A stretch of DNA of 64,000 nt from Nemopilema nomurai (lineage: Eukaryota; Cnidaria; Scyphozoa; Rhizostomeae; Rhizostomatidae): NCBI GenBank assembly GCA_003864495.1, contig ML133499.1, positions 1,922,001-1,986,000 on the forward strand, in the 5' to 3' direction. Below the pieces are notes generated by a model that had not been told where the DNA came from, made no database searches, and saw only the letters and a list, made by a program, of their open reading frames with translations. Position numbers and translations under genes: made by a program. This document shows, piece after piece, positions 25,601-39,000 of this stretch (position 1 is its first letter; every line of letters begins with the position of its first letter).

Positions 25601-26271
25601 ATAACCGCTAGGTAATGAACAAAATAGGTGCTGTTTTAAGTACGAACTCGAGCGAGTTTGCATTTTAATACATTTATAGTTCTGTTTGGGCTTCCATTTT
25701 AACCCGCCCCAAAGTTTTGAATTGCCCCTGGTCGTTTTGTTGACAATTTCCTACAAGTTTTGTTTCTAGACACAGCGTATTGTTGTTTGTTGTTGGAAGC
25801 GTTCGCTATCCAGACCCTAAATTATGAACAAACACCGCATTTTGTTAATTATAGATAACCATAAATGGATGCCTAAATTTTTTGTTAGGACGTTGCTAAA
25901 GCAGATACCTATGAAAGCGAAAGCTTCTTTTTTAGTTTGCAAAACAATTTTGAGTGTCGAATTTTAGGTGCTTGTTAAATTTTTGTGTATATTTATATTA
26001 GAAAGTTTTGAATTTTAATTTCACACAACACAAATTGTATATGCTGTAACGATACCGAATTTGTACAGGAGAAAGCGAAGACTACGCCATTTTTAGAGAG
26101 TATTGACTAGAGATTGTATGAGATCCTTGCATATATTGTATAATTGTATGGGTTGGGGAGGGGTTTATTGTTAAGAAAGGAAATTTTGAAGTTGTTATGA
26201 CTTTGTTATTATTTGTTAAATTCTGATGCAGAGCGACTCGCCAGAAACTGATGATACACTAGCAGACAAAT

Positions 26272-26277
26272 AATAAA
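26272..26277 (+). terminator. Poly(A) signal of the Tob gene
   Basis: AATAAA, about 670 nt after the Tob stop codon. It is the first canonical signal that I see in this AT-rich 3' region and is therefore the likely transcript end. Confidence 0.55.
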
Positions 26278-26559
26278 TGGTATTAAGGCGTAAGAGTTTA
26301 ACATTTACTCAAATCGAGTTGAAGTAATGCAAAGTACAGTTTGTTTTGAAAAGATATGACGCATTACTTCGAAATGATACTGTTTTGGTGAGGCCGCAAT
26401 ATGCGAATAGGTTAAGAAGATCAACTGAATAATTACTTTAGTCAGGAGAAATTGGTTCGTGTTAAAATTCAAGGCGAATATGAAATCATTGACCAAGCCT
26501 TTTCAATTTCTGTTTTGATATAGGCAAAGGAGATTTTGATTAACCATTTCTGTTGGTGC

Positions 26560-26815
26560 TTTGGGTATCAGTACCAAATATTTGGGTATCAGTACCAAAA
26601 GCCCAGTTGAGATATTTCGGACACACCGTTCGCCGAGATTCTCTAGAGCTAGAGAAAACAATGATGTTGGGTTATATGGATGGTAAGCGCAATCGGGGAA
26701 GGCCAAAATGTCGATGGACAGACAACATCAAAGACTTGGTGGGCGCTCCTTTATGGGAATGTATCCGCCGAGCACAAGACAGAGGGCTGTGGGCTGAAGT
26801 CATCAAGCAAATATT
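26560..26815 (+). mobile_element. LINE reverse-transcriptase C-terminal fragment
   Basis: The frame includes LRYFGHTVRRDS, then GKRNRGRPKCRWTDNIKDL and ECIRRAQDRGLWAEVI. This is the region after the RT domain in non-LTR retrotransposons (pattern YFGH-x-RR, GxRxRGRPxxxWxDNI). No RT palm or endonuclease precedes it, so it is a short 5'-truncated relic. Just upstream, TTTGGGTATCAGTACCAAA is duplicated in tandem. It lies between Tob and UFC1. Confidence 0.85.
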
Positions 26816-27406
26816 ACTTTTGTTTGCTAGGCCTCACCTTGAATTTAATCGTGATTTACTATATATTGTTAATTGTAAAATCCAATGCAAATTATTTCGG
26901 GAACTTCCCCAAGCGAAGATCCCCATTTGAAAATTCGACTGGAACTAGACAAAGATGTTTACTTCGCTTTTGCTTTTAATTTCATATTGGCTAACCACAA
27001 AACTGATGATATGGTGAGACAATAGAGTTCTGTTTGGCTGAAGTTCAATTGCTTTCAAAACAATGCAGCCAAGTCTGGGGTCCAAAAATCGCCCGTGGGG
27101 TCCTGAGACATTCGCTTGGCAACATTGGTCAATTGGATTCCTGCCAAGACTTGCCACGATTGGATTTTCAAGCAAAGAGGGTATTAGCAGCTGCAAATAC
27201 ACTGATGAATTTGGCTTTCCAATTGTATACGACTCATATCAACTGTATGCGACCCTAGTTTTGATGAGTTCTTAGCAATATTTGCTTCGCTGATTTGGGG
27301 TTTCCACAAAGCCCTCATAGACAGCCATTTAGATGGGCCTTTGTCTTGACCTCGGGAAAGGGTGTCCACCTTAAGCTATCGAGTCTCCTTAAGTTCTGTC
27401 AGCAAA

Positions 27407-30400
27407 ATGGTGGACGCAGCGACGAAAAAAACATTGGCAGCAATACCTTTATTGCGGACAAAAGCTGGGCCTAGGGACGGAGATGCTTGGGTGACGCGAC
27501 TAAAAGAGGAATATCAGTCTTTAATAAAGGTCAGTTTAGATTTATCCCACTTACTTTTTTTTAAATTTCTAGAAATAGAAGTCACATGTGAAGGCCCTTA
27601 CTAGAGGTAGGCCTTATCAGAACGTCCATACTGGAACGATAATTAGGGCCAGATTGAGTAACTAGCAAGGGCTTATTTCTCAACAGCAGTTACCTATTCA
27701 TAAAATGTTTAATTTACTTTTATTCATCATATTTATTTATGAAAGAAAGATTTCATCAATGAACTAGAATTCGCAATACGATTCTTAAAGATCTTGTTCA
27801 AGTTGGAAAAATGGATAGGTTGAATTGTTTTGAATGGGTAAACTTTTTTTACATATTCGCTATAAATCTAGATTTAATTTGTAGTATGTCAGCAATAACA
27901 AAGAACAAGATAATGACTGGTTCAGGTTGGAGTCAAACAAAGAAGGAACAAGGTTAGAGTGGTACAAAAGTTTTAATTTTCTGAGCTAAAGTCAAGTAAG
28001 AATCATGAGAAATAATTCATCAGTCAGTGCTAAGACTCTAAGACAAATAATTCCTCTTTCTCTAAAAGTATGGACAGAGCTTTGTCAAGTAGATTTTGTT
28101 TTGATTTTATTTTGGAATTGTATACATTTAACCCAGTCATTCAAGTAAATTTGCTTAAGAATTACCAAAGTTATTGTAAATAGAGCAATATTTTGCATTC
28201 ATTTTTCCCAATTCAGTTTAGCACATAACCATACCTAATACATTTCAAATCCAAAACGAAAAAATATTTTTTTTTTTCATAAAATGCTCCTTTGATAAAA
28301 TCTCACTAAGAGTATATAAAATATTTTTCTAATGAAAAGATCAGTTTGCTATCTATCCTGTGATTGACAGCATGTATGCAAATTAGCTATGTCAGCTTTG
28401 AATCATGAAATTCTTAATGACACAAACCTAGAAACTTTTTCCATTGCATACTATGTTGTTCTCAAGCATGCTATTGTATCATCAAGGCAATGTATTTTCA
28501 TTACTTGGTATTGCAGATGGTGGGGAAAGTGTTGGTACATGGGAAATCTACTGAAATATGAGTTTGCTATAGAATTTGATGTAAGTATTCTGGTGGTATT
28601 TTTTCAGATCTTTTTGTGGCTACTTTTAAAATCAAATATTTTTATTCTGTTTTTTTGCTATATGGCTATGCCAATTGGTATTCAAACTCTGACTGGGAAT
28701 TTCTTTTGATTTTAGATAGCAATTTTGAACTAGATTCAATCTTACTACAAAAAAATTTGGAATTTCTTTATAGCTGTCTACATTCAGATTACTTAACTTG
28801 ATGTAGAAAAGAAACATTTAAACAGGCAAGGAATTTAAACTAACAGGAGGTTATGATTTGGGTCTATATCACTTCTTTTTCAGTGTATTAATCTATATTA
28901 AATGTTGCCTAGTGTAACAAACTGCCATCAAATTGTCTAGTGCTCACCCTTCACCGGCTGATGGTGTCATTTTGGATCTGCACCAGAGTTGTTACACTGT
29001 GAATTTCAACTTTCTACTGTCTAGTGTTTTCTGTTTATGGCCAGCAGTTCAATTAGGGGTCTGGGTCAGAGTACCCCAGTTAAAAAATAGAACTTAGGTG
29101 CAAGATTTAGGTCTATATTAGATATTGTTCAGCGTATCAAACTTAGAGTTTTCCATAATGTTGGTGCCTGTATCAGTCTTTGTAATATTAGGCGTGCTAA
29201 TCATCGCACGCGCAAAACAAAGAATTTGCCACAAAAATTTTTTAAAATTGCTTATGTTTCGAAGATTTATAAGTTTCCGTTCAGTTTATACCACAAAAAG
29301 TCTTGTTAAAAGCAGCATCCAGTTCTTGACAACAGGTATGAGAAACAACCGATAGAAAGCGGTTCGCATCGCACGCGATCGCACGGGCAATTTTCATATT
29401 ACAAAGACTGCTGCTGTATCACAATTTTCACAGTCCAACTGTATTTCTGCACCAATCTCCGACTGGTACTAATATAATAATTTTTGTTGCCATATCTTGG
29501 TCAATTATTTTCTGGCATGTTTTCAGTTCATCTCATGGGGCTTTTTGCCACTGCCTCCCTCATATGATGGCCTGTTTTTTCCACTTCTTTTACCAAGTCA
29601 ACTTATAAACCCATTCTTCAAAGTTTCCAAAGTATTATCTATTGCTCAGAGAAGCTGAAATTTCATGGTGTCTGCAAAGTTTATCTAACAATCGAGGTTT
29701 CTCCGTATTTAACATGATATCGAAACTTGTGATTTAAGAAACCACACACAGTCGGCATAAGTCATCCGCTATTTATAATCGGAAAGAAACTAGAGGGTTA
29801 TTTCCTGGGGTCTTCCCCTTGCCATTTCTCAAAAGCTAGTATTACAATAGAAGATTGTTTTCATTTTTCAATTTAATTCTGCTCATCAGAGCCGTATCTT
29901 ATTGTGGTTTATGAGAGTTCCCCATGAACAAATCCACCCAAATACTTTGTTTTCCGTTGCTTTGTACGGTTCGTTAGGTGTATCAAAGGGTTTCAAAGGC
30001 ACAATGTTGTAAATCTGCTTCGATTTTGTCAACTGTGAGGCACATGATATCTTGCTGTCTAGTCATTTTATAAATAGTGAAGCTCTTTGTGTATAATATT
30101 GGCACAGTTTACTCCCTTGCTCCACATTCACTTGGAGCTTGAAATACCCAATGCTTGCCTGCAGCTTAAAGCCCAATCTCCAATAGGCGGATAATGTCGG
30201 GGTGGAAAAATATGGGCACTTTGGCGTTTTAAGTCAAAGCACTTCATGCTCGTAATCCTGAGGGCGTAGCCGTGTTTTGTCAGTCCTGGTAATGTCAAAA
30301 GTGATTTCGAGTACAGAGCAGCTGGGTGTCGCTTGAGTTTATCCTAGGCTGTTTAGAGGTGTTCGAAGGCGACACATCTTAAGAACTGACGAAACAGTCT

Positions 30401-33400
30401 GATACCAGCAAACCATAATCAGGGCCGGCGATTGATATCTGAAATTGTTTGGGGGTTGGAGCAAAATTTGAAAATTTTAGAAAGGTTTTGTAAAGGCCGC
30501 CATCCCTAAATACTTTAACGATAAAATCAAAATCAGGACCCTAATATGCAAAATGAGTTACAGAATACCCGACCTCCTTTCTTTCTATTTTAAACTTTCT
30601 ACTATATTTATTTCTTAATGGAATATTTAGCCCTGCAGAAAAGTGGGAAGGCGGCATGACCCTGTTTTGCCATCCCTTGTAATGGTTGTTTTTGCCATGT
30701 GATTTGGCTTGTAAATTATTCTTAGAGGCGAAACTTCCTTAAATCTAGCATGGAACTAAGTTAGCCGGGTAATGTTTCGCGGAGCAATTTCTTTTTCAAC
30801 TTTCAAGAGACATACTGATGCCCTTTTAATATGGCATTTCTGTGCAACTTCAATTTTTGCTCTTGCAACAACTTCCTAAAGTAAACCTCTGTTTAACTTT
30901 TTGAAGTTTGTTTAACTTAAGTCATTTTGCACTGTGCATCAACGATTTTACGATATGTTTCGCAATCCCACTGTTTGGTCCAAGCGCAGTTAGTATTGTG
31001 TTTCCAGTAAGCAAAATCGCTTAATGCGAATGGCGCCTTCGTGGTTGCCAAAACCGTGCTCCATGGCCCCGCATTACAGCTTATTTACCCAGAATGCAAG
31101 TGTCCCAATCCAAGAAAGCCAGTAAATTCGTCACAGCATCCCGTATTTTGACCATTCTGTTTAGGCAGGTAAATGGAATATTCTAGAATTCGTAAAATTT
31201 ATAGAAGCTCAAAGGATGTTGGCCCTCCTTCTATCGTAAATTTTAACTTTTTGTTTTGGAATAGAAAGGAGAAAAATGAATTAATGCCACCCACTGAATT
31301 GACAATTTATCAAAGGGAGGAAACCATTAGCGGTATGGCAAAATTAGCCCACATGCTTCGAACTCGTTAATATTGTGCAAACCAAGATTGATTGCCTATT
31401 GAAGGTTTCTGCATTGAAAGCGCCTGACTTGTGTGCTTCGAAATGTGTCATTTATGACAATTTTTTGATGAATTTGTTAGCCGAAAAGGAGTAGACGTGT
31501 GATGTAGAAGAATTTGTTGTGAAATTAAGCCATCTGTACAAAGCAGCGGTCATGCAAGCGGTCTTTCATTTGGTGTGAAACTCATTCGCGCAATTGTTTC
31601 CAAAGTGTCAAGTGGCGTTTTTGTTTGCAACGTGTTTTTGAATCATTAGCGACGCAACATTGGGAAATATTTATCTGCTTTGGTCTCCAGACACCTCAGT
31701 AATTGAGATCAAACGACGTTTGTATTTGCCGCTCGTTTTACAAAAGATTCTCTGAGAAGGAAAGTTGTACAAAATTAATTTAGGTTCCTGATTTTGAGGA
31801 ACTTCTACAAGACCGAGTGTGATAATTGGCTCTTGTGACGTAGCTTCAAAGCATTTTATCATAACAGCTAGTGGCGGTTTAAGGGAAAGGGGGCACGAGG
31901 CAGGTCCCGTGCTTTTAGAAACCCGGAAGAGGCCCCGCATTTAAAGAAAAGTTGAAAAGGCATAACAATTTTAACGGGAAAGAGCTTTAAGAGTAATCTA
32001 AACAAAATTTGTTCAAACAAGGGTCCTGCAGATGATTTCGGCCCCGGGCCCCGAAGACCCTGGAACCGCCACTGATGACAGCCACTTGAAGACTTCTAAT
32101 AGTCTCGTTGTAGTTCTTACGGACGGGTTGTTGAATTTATCCATTTACTTTCAAAACCGAAACCGCAAATAATTGATTATCACTTTAATTTCCTGGGCCT
32201 ATAACTTACGGAGTAATTTTTAAAAAATTGTAAAAACTTTGATACAGCAAAGAAATTTTGCAGAAAAAGCTACACGACACTATAAGTTTTTAATTAATTT
32301 TTTCATTCGATACATAGATGGCAAACGAAATTACCTTAAAGTATACAGAACGAAAACTTCTTTACTACATTACAAGAACGGCCAGTTGGAGCAATATGTC
32401 ACGACTACCTCCTAGCACTAGACATATACGTAAATCAAAACATTAAAAACGATTTTGTAATTAAATATACTAGAAAAATAAATCGAGATTAGTTGATTTT
32501 AGATCAAGAATCAAGCTATAATCAAATTTAATCAAGTGAAAGCACAGCTTTTTATGAAAACATTCAAAATATTCGATGCTCATCACATCATTTCGAATAT
32601 CGAAATTTTTTGTTTCTAAAGATATTGATTTCCGTGTACATTTTTTTATTGTTTCATATCTTTAGGTGTAAGTTCTATGATTGTTAGGACTTTGCAGCTG
32701 TACATAAATCATATTTCATTTCATACAGACCTGTACTTTTCTATTTTCAATCTTATGTTCTCGTCTTAGATACCAGTCACTTATCCAACCACGGCCCCCG
32801 AAATAGCAATTCCAGAACTTGATGGGAAAACGGCGAAAATGTATCGGTATGTAAAAGAAAATTTGAAGCGATTAGAAACTTTACCTATTTTGAAACCAAT
32901 TTGAGGCAAAAGGCTTTTTGAAAATGAGTTTTACCTTTGTATTTACATCTGGTATTTACACTTCAAAGACAATAATTATTGTTAAGTTGCGACTTTTATC
33001 TTTGGATATAAGAGGGTTTTTACTGCGAGTTAGCCATTACATTACATTGAATTACATCACGTTTCATCACATTATATCACATCACATTACACTACATAAC
33101 ATTACATTTCATTACAATACATTTTATTACAATACATAACATCATTTTGTACAACTTTTGTATGTCGTTTGTTCTAAAATTTTAATATTACACATCAATC
33201 ACTCAATTCCATTGGTGTAAAAAAGGTGTCTAACTGGACATTCATTTCGTTACTTCTAAATGTCCCTCTTGATGATTTTGCAATATTTTTCCAAAATGGT
33301 ACCCATAACTCTGCATATTTCTTCAAATGGTACCCATACTTCCACACATAATTTGAAAACTAATACCCATAATTCCGCATTTTTTGGAAAAAGGTACCCC

Positions 33401-34641
33401 TAAATAATGGCACGTCAAATCTATTAAGTTACGCTCCCTTAATCACATCCCCCTCCGAGTATAAAAGGATTACATATTCCTACATATAAACAGCATATAA
33501 ACAGATTTGGAGTGGAGTTGGAGAATATACATAAGTTGCTAATGTGAAGATGCGTTTCCCTTAGTGTAAAAATACTTAACCTAAACCTCTTAAAGTTTCG
33601 TTATCTGTACGTTGCCAAAGTACATTAAAGCCCTAATTGAACCGCAAGATTTATTTATTTATTTAAGTAATTGCTGCCATAACATATGAATCAAAATATG
33701 CTGATTTTCGGTTTTATTTGAAGCTTAGTTAGAAACTATGAGAAGCTTATTCTTGTAATTGTCATCGTTACTCATCTTCCCTTTCAGAGGTGGTAAAATA
33801 TGCCTTACTGATCACTTCAAGCCATTATGGGCAAGAAATGTGCCTAAGTTCGGAATTGCCCACGCCATGGCATTGGGGGTGAGTAAATACTTGTCTCCTG
33901 TTACTCAAACTCTTGCGGACTTCATTTTAGTGATGTGCCAGGAGTTTTTAAGTCTTTTTTTCGTGAACTCATGGCCTCGTTACTACTTTTACATTTTTGC
34001 TTTAGAAATAATTCTTGGAATAATCCTGAAATTCTTCAACTCTTTGAATTTTTTCCACTTTTCTTATTTTCTCTTTGTTCATGCAAAAATCTATTTCTTG
34101 TAAATCTAGACTAGCGACTTCAAAATACCTTTGTAATAGTGAAAATTGTAATTGTCGCTTTAGTTGAAATAAAAAGTTTCCATTATTATCATTATTTTTG
34201 TGAAACGTAACAAGTTATAAAGTTTTGTTCAGCAATTGTTGTAAGATGGAGTCCTTTGAAAACAGCATTTGTAAAGAGAGTCTTACTCTAGCAATTTGGA
34301 AGGTTACTCTAGCAGATCTTATCAAATGGAAGGTTAAAAACATTATCATTATAATTAAAGTTGCTGTCGTTGCTATTGAAGTCGTTTTGATAGCAGCGAA
34401 GTATTGTCTTTCCTAGCCTTTAGGTATCCGTTTAAAAAGTCTCTATCAAGTAAATTTGAAATTTTTGTTGCCTAGACAGGTGCGCCTGAAGATTGTTTTC
34501 TAAATATTTGATGAATTCGATATAGTAGCATGATGTTTTCACCAAGTTTCTTATCTTTTCCAGCTGGGACCCTGGCTTGCTGTTGAGATTCCAGATTTGA
34601 TAGAAAAGGGACTGGTTGTACACAAAGATGATCAGAAATGA
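27407..34641 (+). CDS. UFC1: Ubiquitin-fold modifier-conjugating enzyme 1 (UFM1 E2)
   Basis: Six exons: 27407-27529, 27885-27952, 28517-28580, 32770-32846, 33788-33878, 34564-34641. The spliced frame is 501 nt, 166 residues, one shorter than human UFC1. It begins [16 protein letters not shown] and shows [21 protein letters not shown], then [22 protein letters not shown] and [19 protein letters not shown]. The catalytic cysteine is C116 in [14 protein letters not shown], the human position, and the UFC1-specific TAK motif is at 106-108. UFC1 accepts UFM1 from UBA5 as a thioester and passes it to the UFL1 ligase complex at the ER, where ribosomal protein RPL26 is the main target. Intron 3 (4.2 kb) holds two small inverted-repeat elements. 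No truncation or missing key residue is seen. Confidence 0.97.
29174..29410. mobile_element. MITE-like inverted-repeat element
   Basis: A 237-bp segment in UFC1 intron 3. It starts CAGTCTTTGTAATAT and ends with the exact reverse complement ATATTACAAAGACTG. Both ends contain a CGCACGCG-like string further in. No clear target-site duplication was found and there is no coding capacity, so the family is unassigned. Confidence 0.6.
31869..32074. mobile_element. Short hAT-like MITE
   Basis: A 206-bp element in UFC1 intron 3. The left end reads TAGTGGCGGTTTAAGGG; the right end, reverse-complemented, reads CAGTGGCGGTTCCAGGG. Flanks ATAACAGC (31861-31868) and ATGACAGC (32075-32082) match at 7 of 8 bases, as expected for an old 8-bp hAT-type target duplication. 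The interior is G/C-rich and non-coding. Confidence 0.75.
33035..33142 (+). repeat. Imperfect CATTA/CATCA pentanucleotide microsatellite
   Basis: Degenerate CATTA/CATCA/CATAA repeats in UFC1 intron 4. Open frames across it are low-complexity artefacts. Confidence 0.9.
33296..33408 (+). repeat. Imperfect short tandem repeats around GGTACCCATA
   Basis: The string GGTACCCATA and relatives occur four times (near 33299, 33329, 33363 and 33393), spaced about 30-35 bp with intervening A/T-rich sequence. This lies in UFC1 intron 4. Probably a decayed tandem array. Confidence 0.6.
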
Positions 34642-36099
34642 AATGTATTTATAAACTGTATAATTAATGGATTAACAAATTTTCTGTCGTTTTATTATCT
34701 TCTTAACGTCTTTTTTCTGATGAAGAAAGGACTGGTCTTGCTCAGGAGGCAAAGAGCAACATGGTCTTAAAATTATTTCTTAGCTCCTTGTTGCTTCCGT
34801 CAACCTGGCGTCTGTAATTTGCTTGTGTCGTTTTTAACGTACGTTTTTTGTCTGATGTCTAAAAACAGCCATCTGTTATGAGTCAAACAGCCATCAAAGG
34901 CCATCTAGCATCTTACTGAGGAGAGATAATGTTGCTTATCTTCTCAAGAGCATAAGTTACCTTTTCAAGGGAGTAGTAAGTTTGGAGCATAATTTATTCA
35001 AAAAGCTCTCATGTTTTATGTTATCACTTGAAAAGAATGCGGAAATTTTGCAATCTTCATTCCGATGAAACGATTTTATTTTATTTTTCTAAGTGCCAAG
35101 CGAGCTGTTTTTCTTCAAGTGATCTGACCAAAACAGCTTTATTTGGAGAGAAAAAATCTCAAAATTCCTCAAAAAAAGATTTTTGCTGTTAAAAACAAAA
35201 ATAATTCTCAAGTCCATTTAAGTGTGCTTTCTGTAGGTTGATCAATTAGAACTTAAAAAGTGACGACATTTTATTTTTTTGAAAAACTAGCCATGATCTA
35301 ACTGTGATAAGAGTTGGTTTGAATAAGAACAACAAAATACTTGAACAGCTCTAACTTGTTTCCTAGCAGATAGAAGCTCAATTTCATTATCCAGACAATG
35401 CTTGAGATAGCTTTAACTAATTTGCACCAAGTTCCATGTTCCTGCACTTTTGCGAGGAGAGTTCGGGCTGCACTAGACGTCAGCTAAACTGCAGCAACTG
35501 GTTATCATTCTAGAACAGCGTGCATAAAGAGTTTTTGTGATCTGTTTCTAGGCATAGGACATGTCCCATCGAGTTTGAAAACCAACTTCTTTTCAGCGAA
35601 AAATCGGATTTCGCGGTGTTGGAAATTGTTCCGCATTTCTTTTTGTGGCAGAGAAACGTTGTTTTACGAGAAATTTCCTGCCTATTGAATAAATGAGAAG
35701 AGCTATTTTTCATTATTTTCTGTCAAATGAATAATATTTATATGGCCTTCAAGTAGGAATTCCCGCATAAGATTTTGAGTCTGAGGAACAGAATATTTTG
35801 AAAATCCAGTTATATCTATAAAACATATAGAGCTACCAAGAAAATGATGCTGATGACGGGTCCCAATCTTTGAGGCTCTGCCAATTGAATTAGTTCGCAA
35901 GCTCTTCAAAAAAGGGAATTATATATTTCGCATCCATACTTATAGTAGACAGAATTTCACTTCTGCATCCCTGTGTTCATAAACACTCAATTCAACTCAA
36001 TTCGAAATAAACTTCGCCATGTGATTGGAGCTGATTAGAGAGAAGTGCTTCAGCAAAAATTTTCTGAAGAAGGAAATAGTTATTAAGATTTGTGTCAGT
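34642..36099. other. UFC1-NUFIP1 intergenic region
   Basis: About 1.45 kb containing the UFC1 3' UTR and the NUFIP1 upstream region. I see no canonical AATAAA close to the UFC1 stop and no convincing TATA box. Short open frames on the minus strand (35510-35909) have no recognisable content. Confidence 0.6.
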
Positions 36100-39000
36100 A
36101 TGGCTGGTATCCCAAACGGCTACATTTTTCCACCACCACGCAGTTTTACCCCTGGAGTATGGCAGGGACCACCAAATTTCTGTCATTCCGGCCCGCACAT
36201 GTCCCACGAGTCGCTTAGGCCACCCCCACCTCCAGTGGGAACTGGAAATGGTTTCTTATACGAACCAGGCCCGAATTTCAATATGCATATGTCTCAGGCA
36301 CCAATGATTCGTGGATATCAAGTATCTGGTCATCAGCCTCCATTTGCAAATTTTAATCAGCGACAAAGATTCCATGGGAACAGAGTAAATCAAGGCCGTG
36401 GTTTGGTCAAGATGAACACAGGCATCCAAAATGGCTCAATCGAAAATAAGGTTAGAATTATACACGGTTCTAGTCTAGGACCTGGAGTCCAGCTACATTA
36501 AAGCAGGGAATTATATATTTTATTTTTCAGAGTTGATATTTAAGTTTTTCATGAACTGAAGAAGTAGATAAATGGAAGGTTAAATGGTTGAGAATAGTTC
36601 TAAACCTACCGATACTGTATTCTTATGGAAAGAAGATGATGGCTTTTAGCGTTGAATAAATGGCTATCAATATCAGAGTTTGTCCTCAAAGATATTAGCA
36701 GTTGAATCGTCAAAAAAATTCAACAATCTATCAGTTGAATTCAATAATAGAACTGTCTATGTTATGGTTCTCTAGGCTTGCTCGATCAATTTTACTACAA
36801 CTAGAAAACGGGACAATGCCTGTATAAAATATGCAGCAAAAACTTTCATGATAGAAATTATGGTCAATAATATGTGAGAAATGCAGTCATGAAGAATGTA
36901 CTAAAAATTGTTGTCAGTTGAAAAGGTTTGATAAAAATTCTTTTCAGGTTCTAATGATATAAATTAACACATAAGCTGATTCAAATTATAATTTTTCTTA
37001 GCAGGAGCAGATGATGTTCTCTTGCCAGCCTTGTGAAAAACAGTTCAAAACTCTGGCGGATAAGACAATGCATCTTAAGGGCCATTCAAAAGTAAGAATT
37101 ATGAAGGATCCTTTTACGTGCATACCATAGAACAGATAACAGTATTATTAAGCACTCATTAGATAGAGTGTTTCTCAAGAAATCTTGTTATGGAATTAAT
37201 GGCTATAGATGTACTGGTGTGACTAGCCTTACAACTTGAGGCACAATACTTGTTAAGTATTAAGGCTTGTCCTTGTGATAATGTAACAATTCTGGGTTCT
37301 TTGGTAGCGTGGAAGGAGATGGCATGCTTAGGCCCAAAGGCCTAAGCCAAGTAAGACAACAGCGTAGTCGATAGATCAATGTATTCCCAATCAATCTCAA
37401 GCAAGACTGACCTAATGGTCACGAAACACACTGAATAAAACACTGAATATAATTGAAGATGACAATCAACAGTAATACGTCACTCTACAACAATGAGCGT
37501 GACCACAATAACAGAAAGGACACATTGACATAAGACAATACATACTTGTTAACAAGATTAAGATCAATCACAGACACTGCACGCAACACAACTATTTAAC
37601 AAGACCCTAAAACGTTACAAAAAATAGAACTGCCTTATATGAGGACTATATGTCATGTGGCAACACACATGAAGCATTAGCTACATTGATTGGGAGATCA
37701 CCTTTGGATCAGCCACTCAAAGGGCATGCTATTCTCCTCCATACAATCATTGTGAATCTTGCCCCTGTTTATTCCTAACCAAAGTAGCTGATGAGAAAAT
37801 AAAGGCGGGCTTTTATTTTCTAATGCGTATAACTATCAGTAATAAAATGATTATTCATTGTTGCTTACAATATAACAATGTTATATCGACCCTCCTAAGA
37901 AGCTTCAACAGAAGTCAAAACGGTGTCCATGTTGCCACCTTGTGCATTGTGATGAAATGCCCCCTTAAATTGACCCTTTGTTATGAGATGTCTGGTAATT
38001 TTTCAGTGTGAAGTCGAAGGTTGTGAATTCATAGCATCAAGAAAAGCTCTCAAACTTCATTTTGTTCAGGTTTGCTTCTTTAGTTTTTTGCATGCAAAGT
38101 ATGTTGCCATGGTTTTAATGATTTCCACATGTGTCCATTGAGATCCTGTTTTGCCTAAGGGCTTTAGAAATTTTTTTAACTGTAAAAATTTAATTTATGG
38201 TGGCATTCAATTTCTTTCTAGAAATGAAGTTTCTGTAGTTTTTTATTAATATTCAAATGTCTATAAGGATTGCTCATATTTCAACAGGTTCATGAGGAGG
38301 GAAAATTTAGAATTGTTCTACAAAGTGAAAGTGATATAAAAAAATGGAAGCAGGAGCGAAGAAAGTATGGATCCTTTCAAAGTGTTAAATTAATTGATAT
38401 TATTTTATGATAATATCAAATGCTTTGGTTTGCTTAAGCTAGCTATCAACAACTTAGTGCTTGATATAGTTTAAATTGATGAATTATACTATAATTCTTC
38501 CCCTCATTTCTTACTTAACACTAGAAGTTAGATCCCAAGATATATTGAGTGGTATCCACTTCACTTTGAGTATGTTGAAACTTTTTGTGTGCAGAAATTA
38601 TCCCTGCTTATTGAGAAAAAAGATGCAAATTGAGCATGATGAGGAAAAGAAAAGAAAAGGAAACGTTTTAGAGACCAAACTTTACAGGTAAAAACTTATA
38701 TACACAATTTATCAATTTTTAAACTTTGCTCTCTAAGTTATTATGTACCAAGTAGTATGCTTTTGGTTCTAATATGTTCATTCATTTCAAAATTTAGTTA
38801 CAGAGGAAATGATTCATGGCACATCAAGAATCAAAAGACTAAAAGAAAAGAAACTGGAAGAGAAGAAAAGGAAGGACTAGAGGAAACTAACCCTGTAAAA
38901 TCTGATACAAAGGAACAAATAGAATTTAAAATCAAAGGTTTGCATGCTGATGCCAAAGGCTTTTGGTTTAATGGTCTTAACAGATGCCTCAAAGGATATG

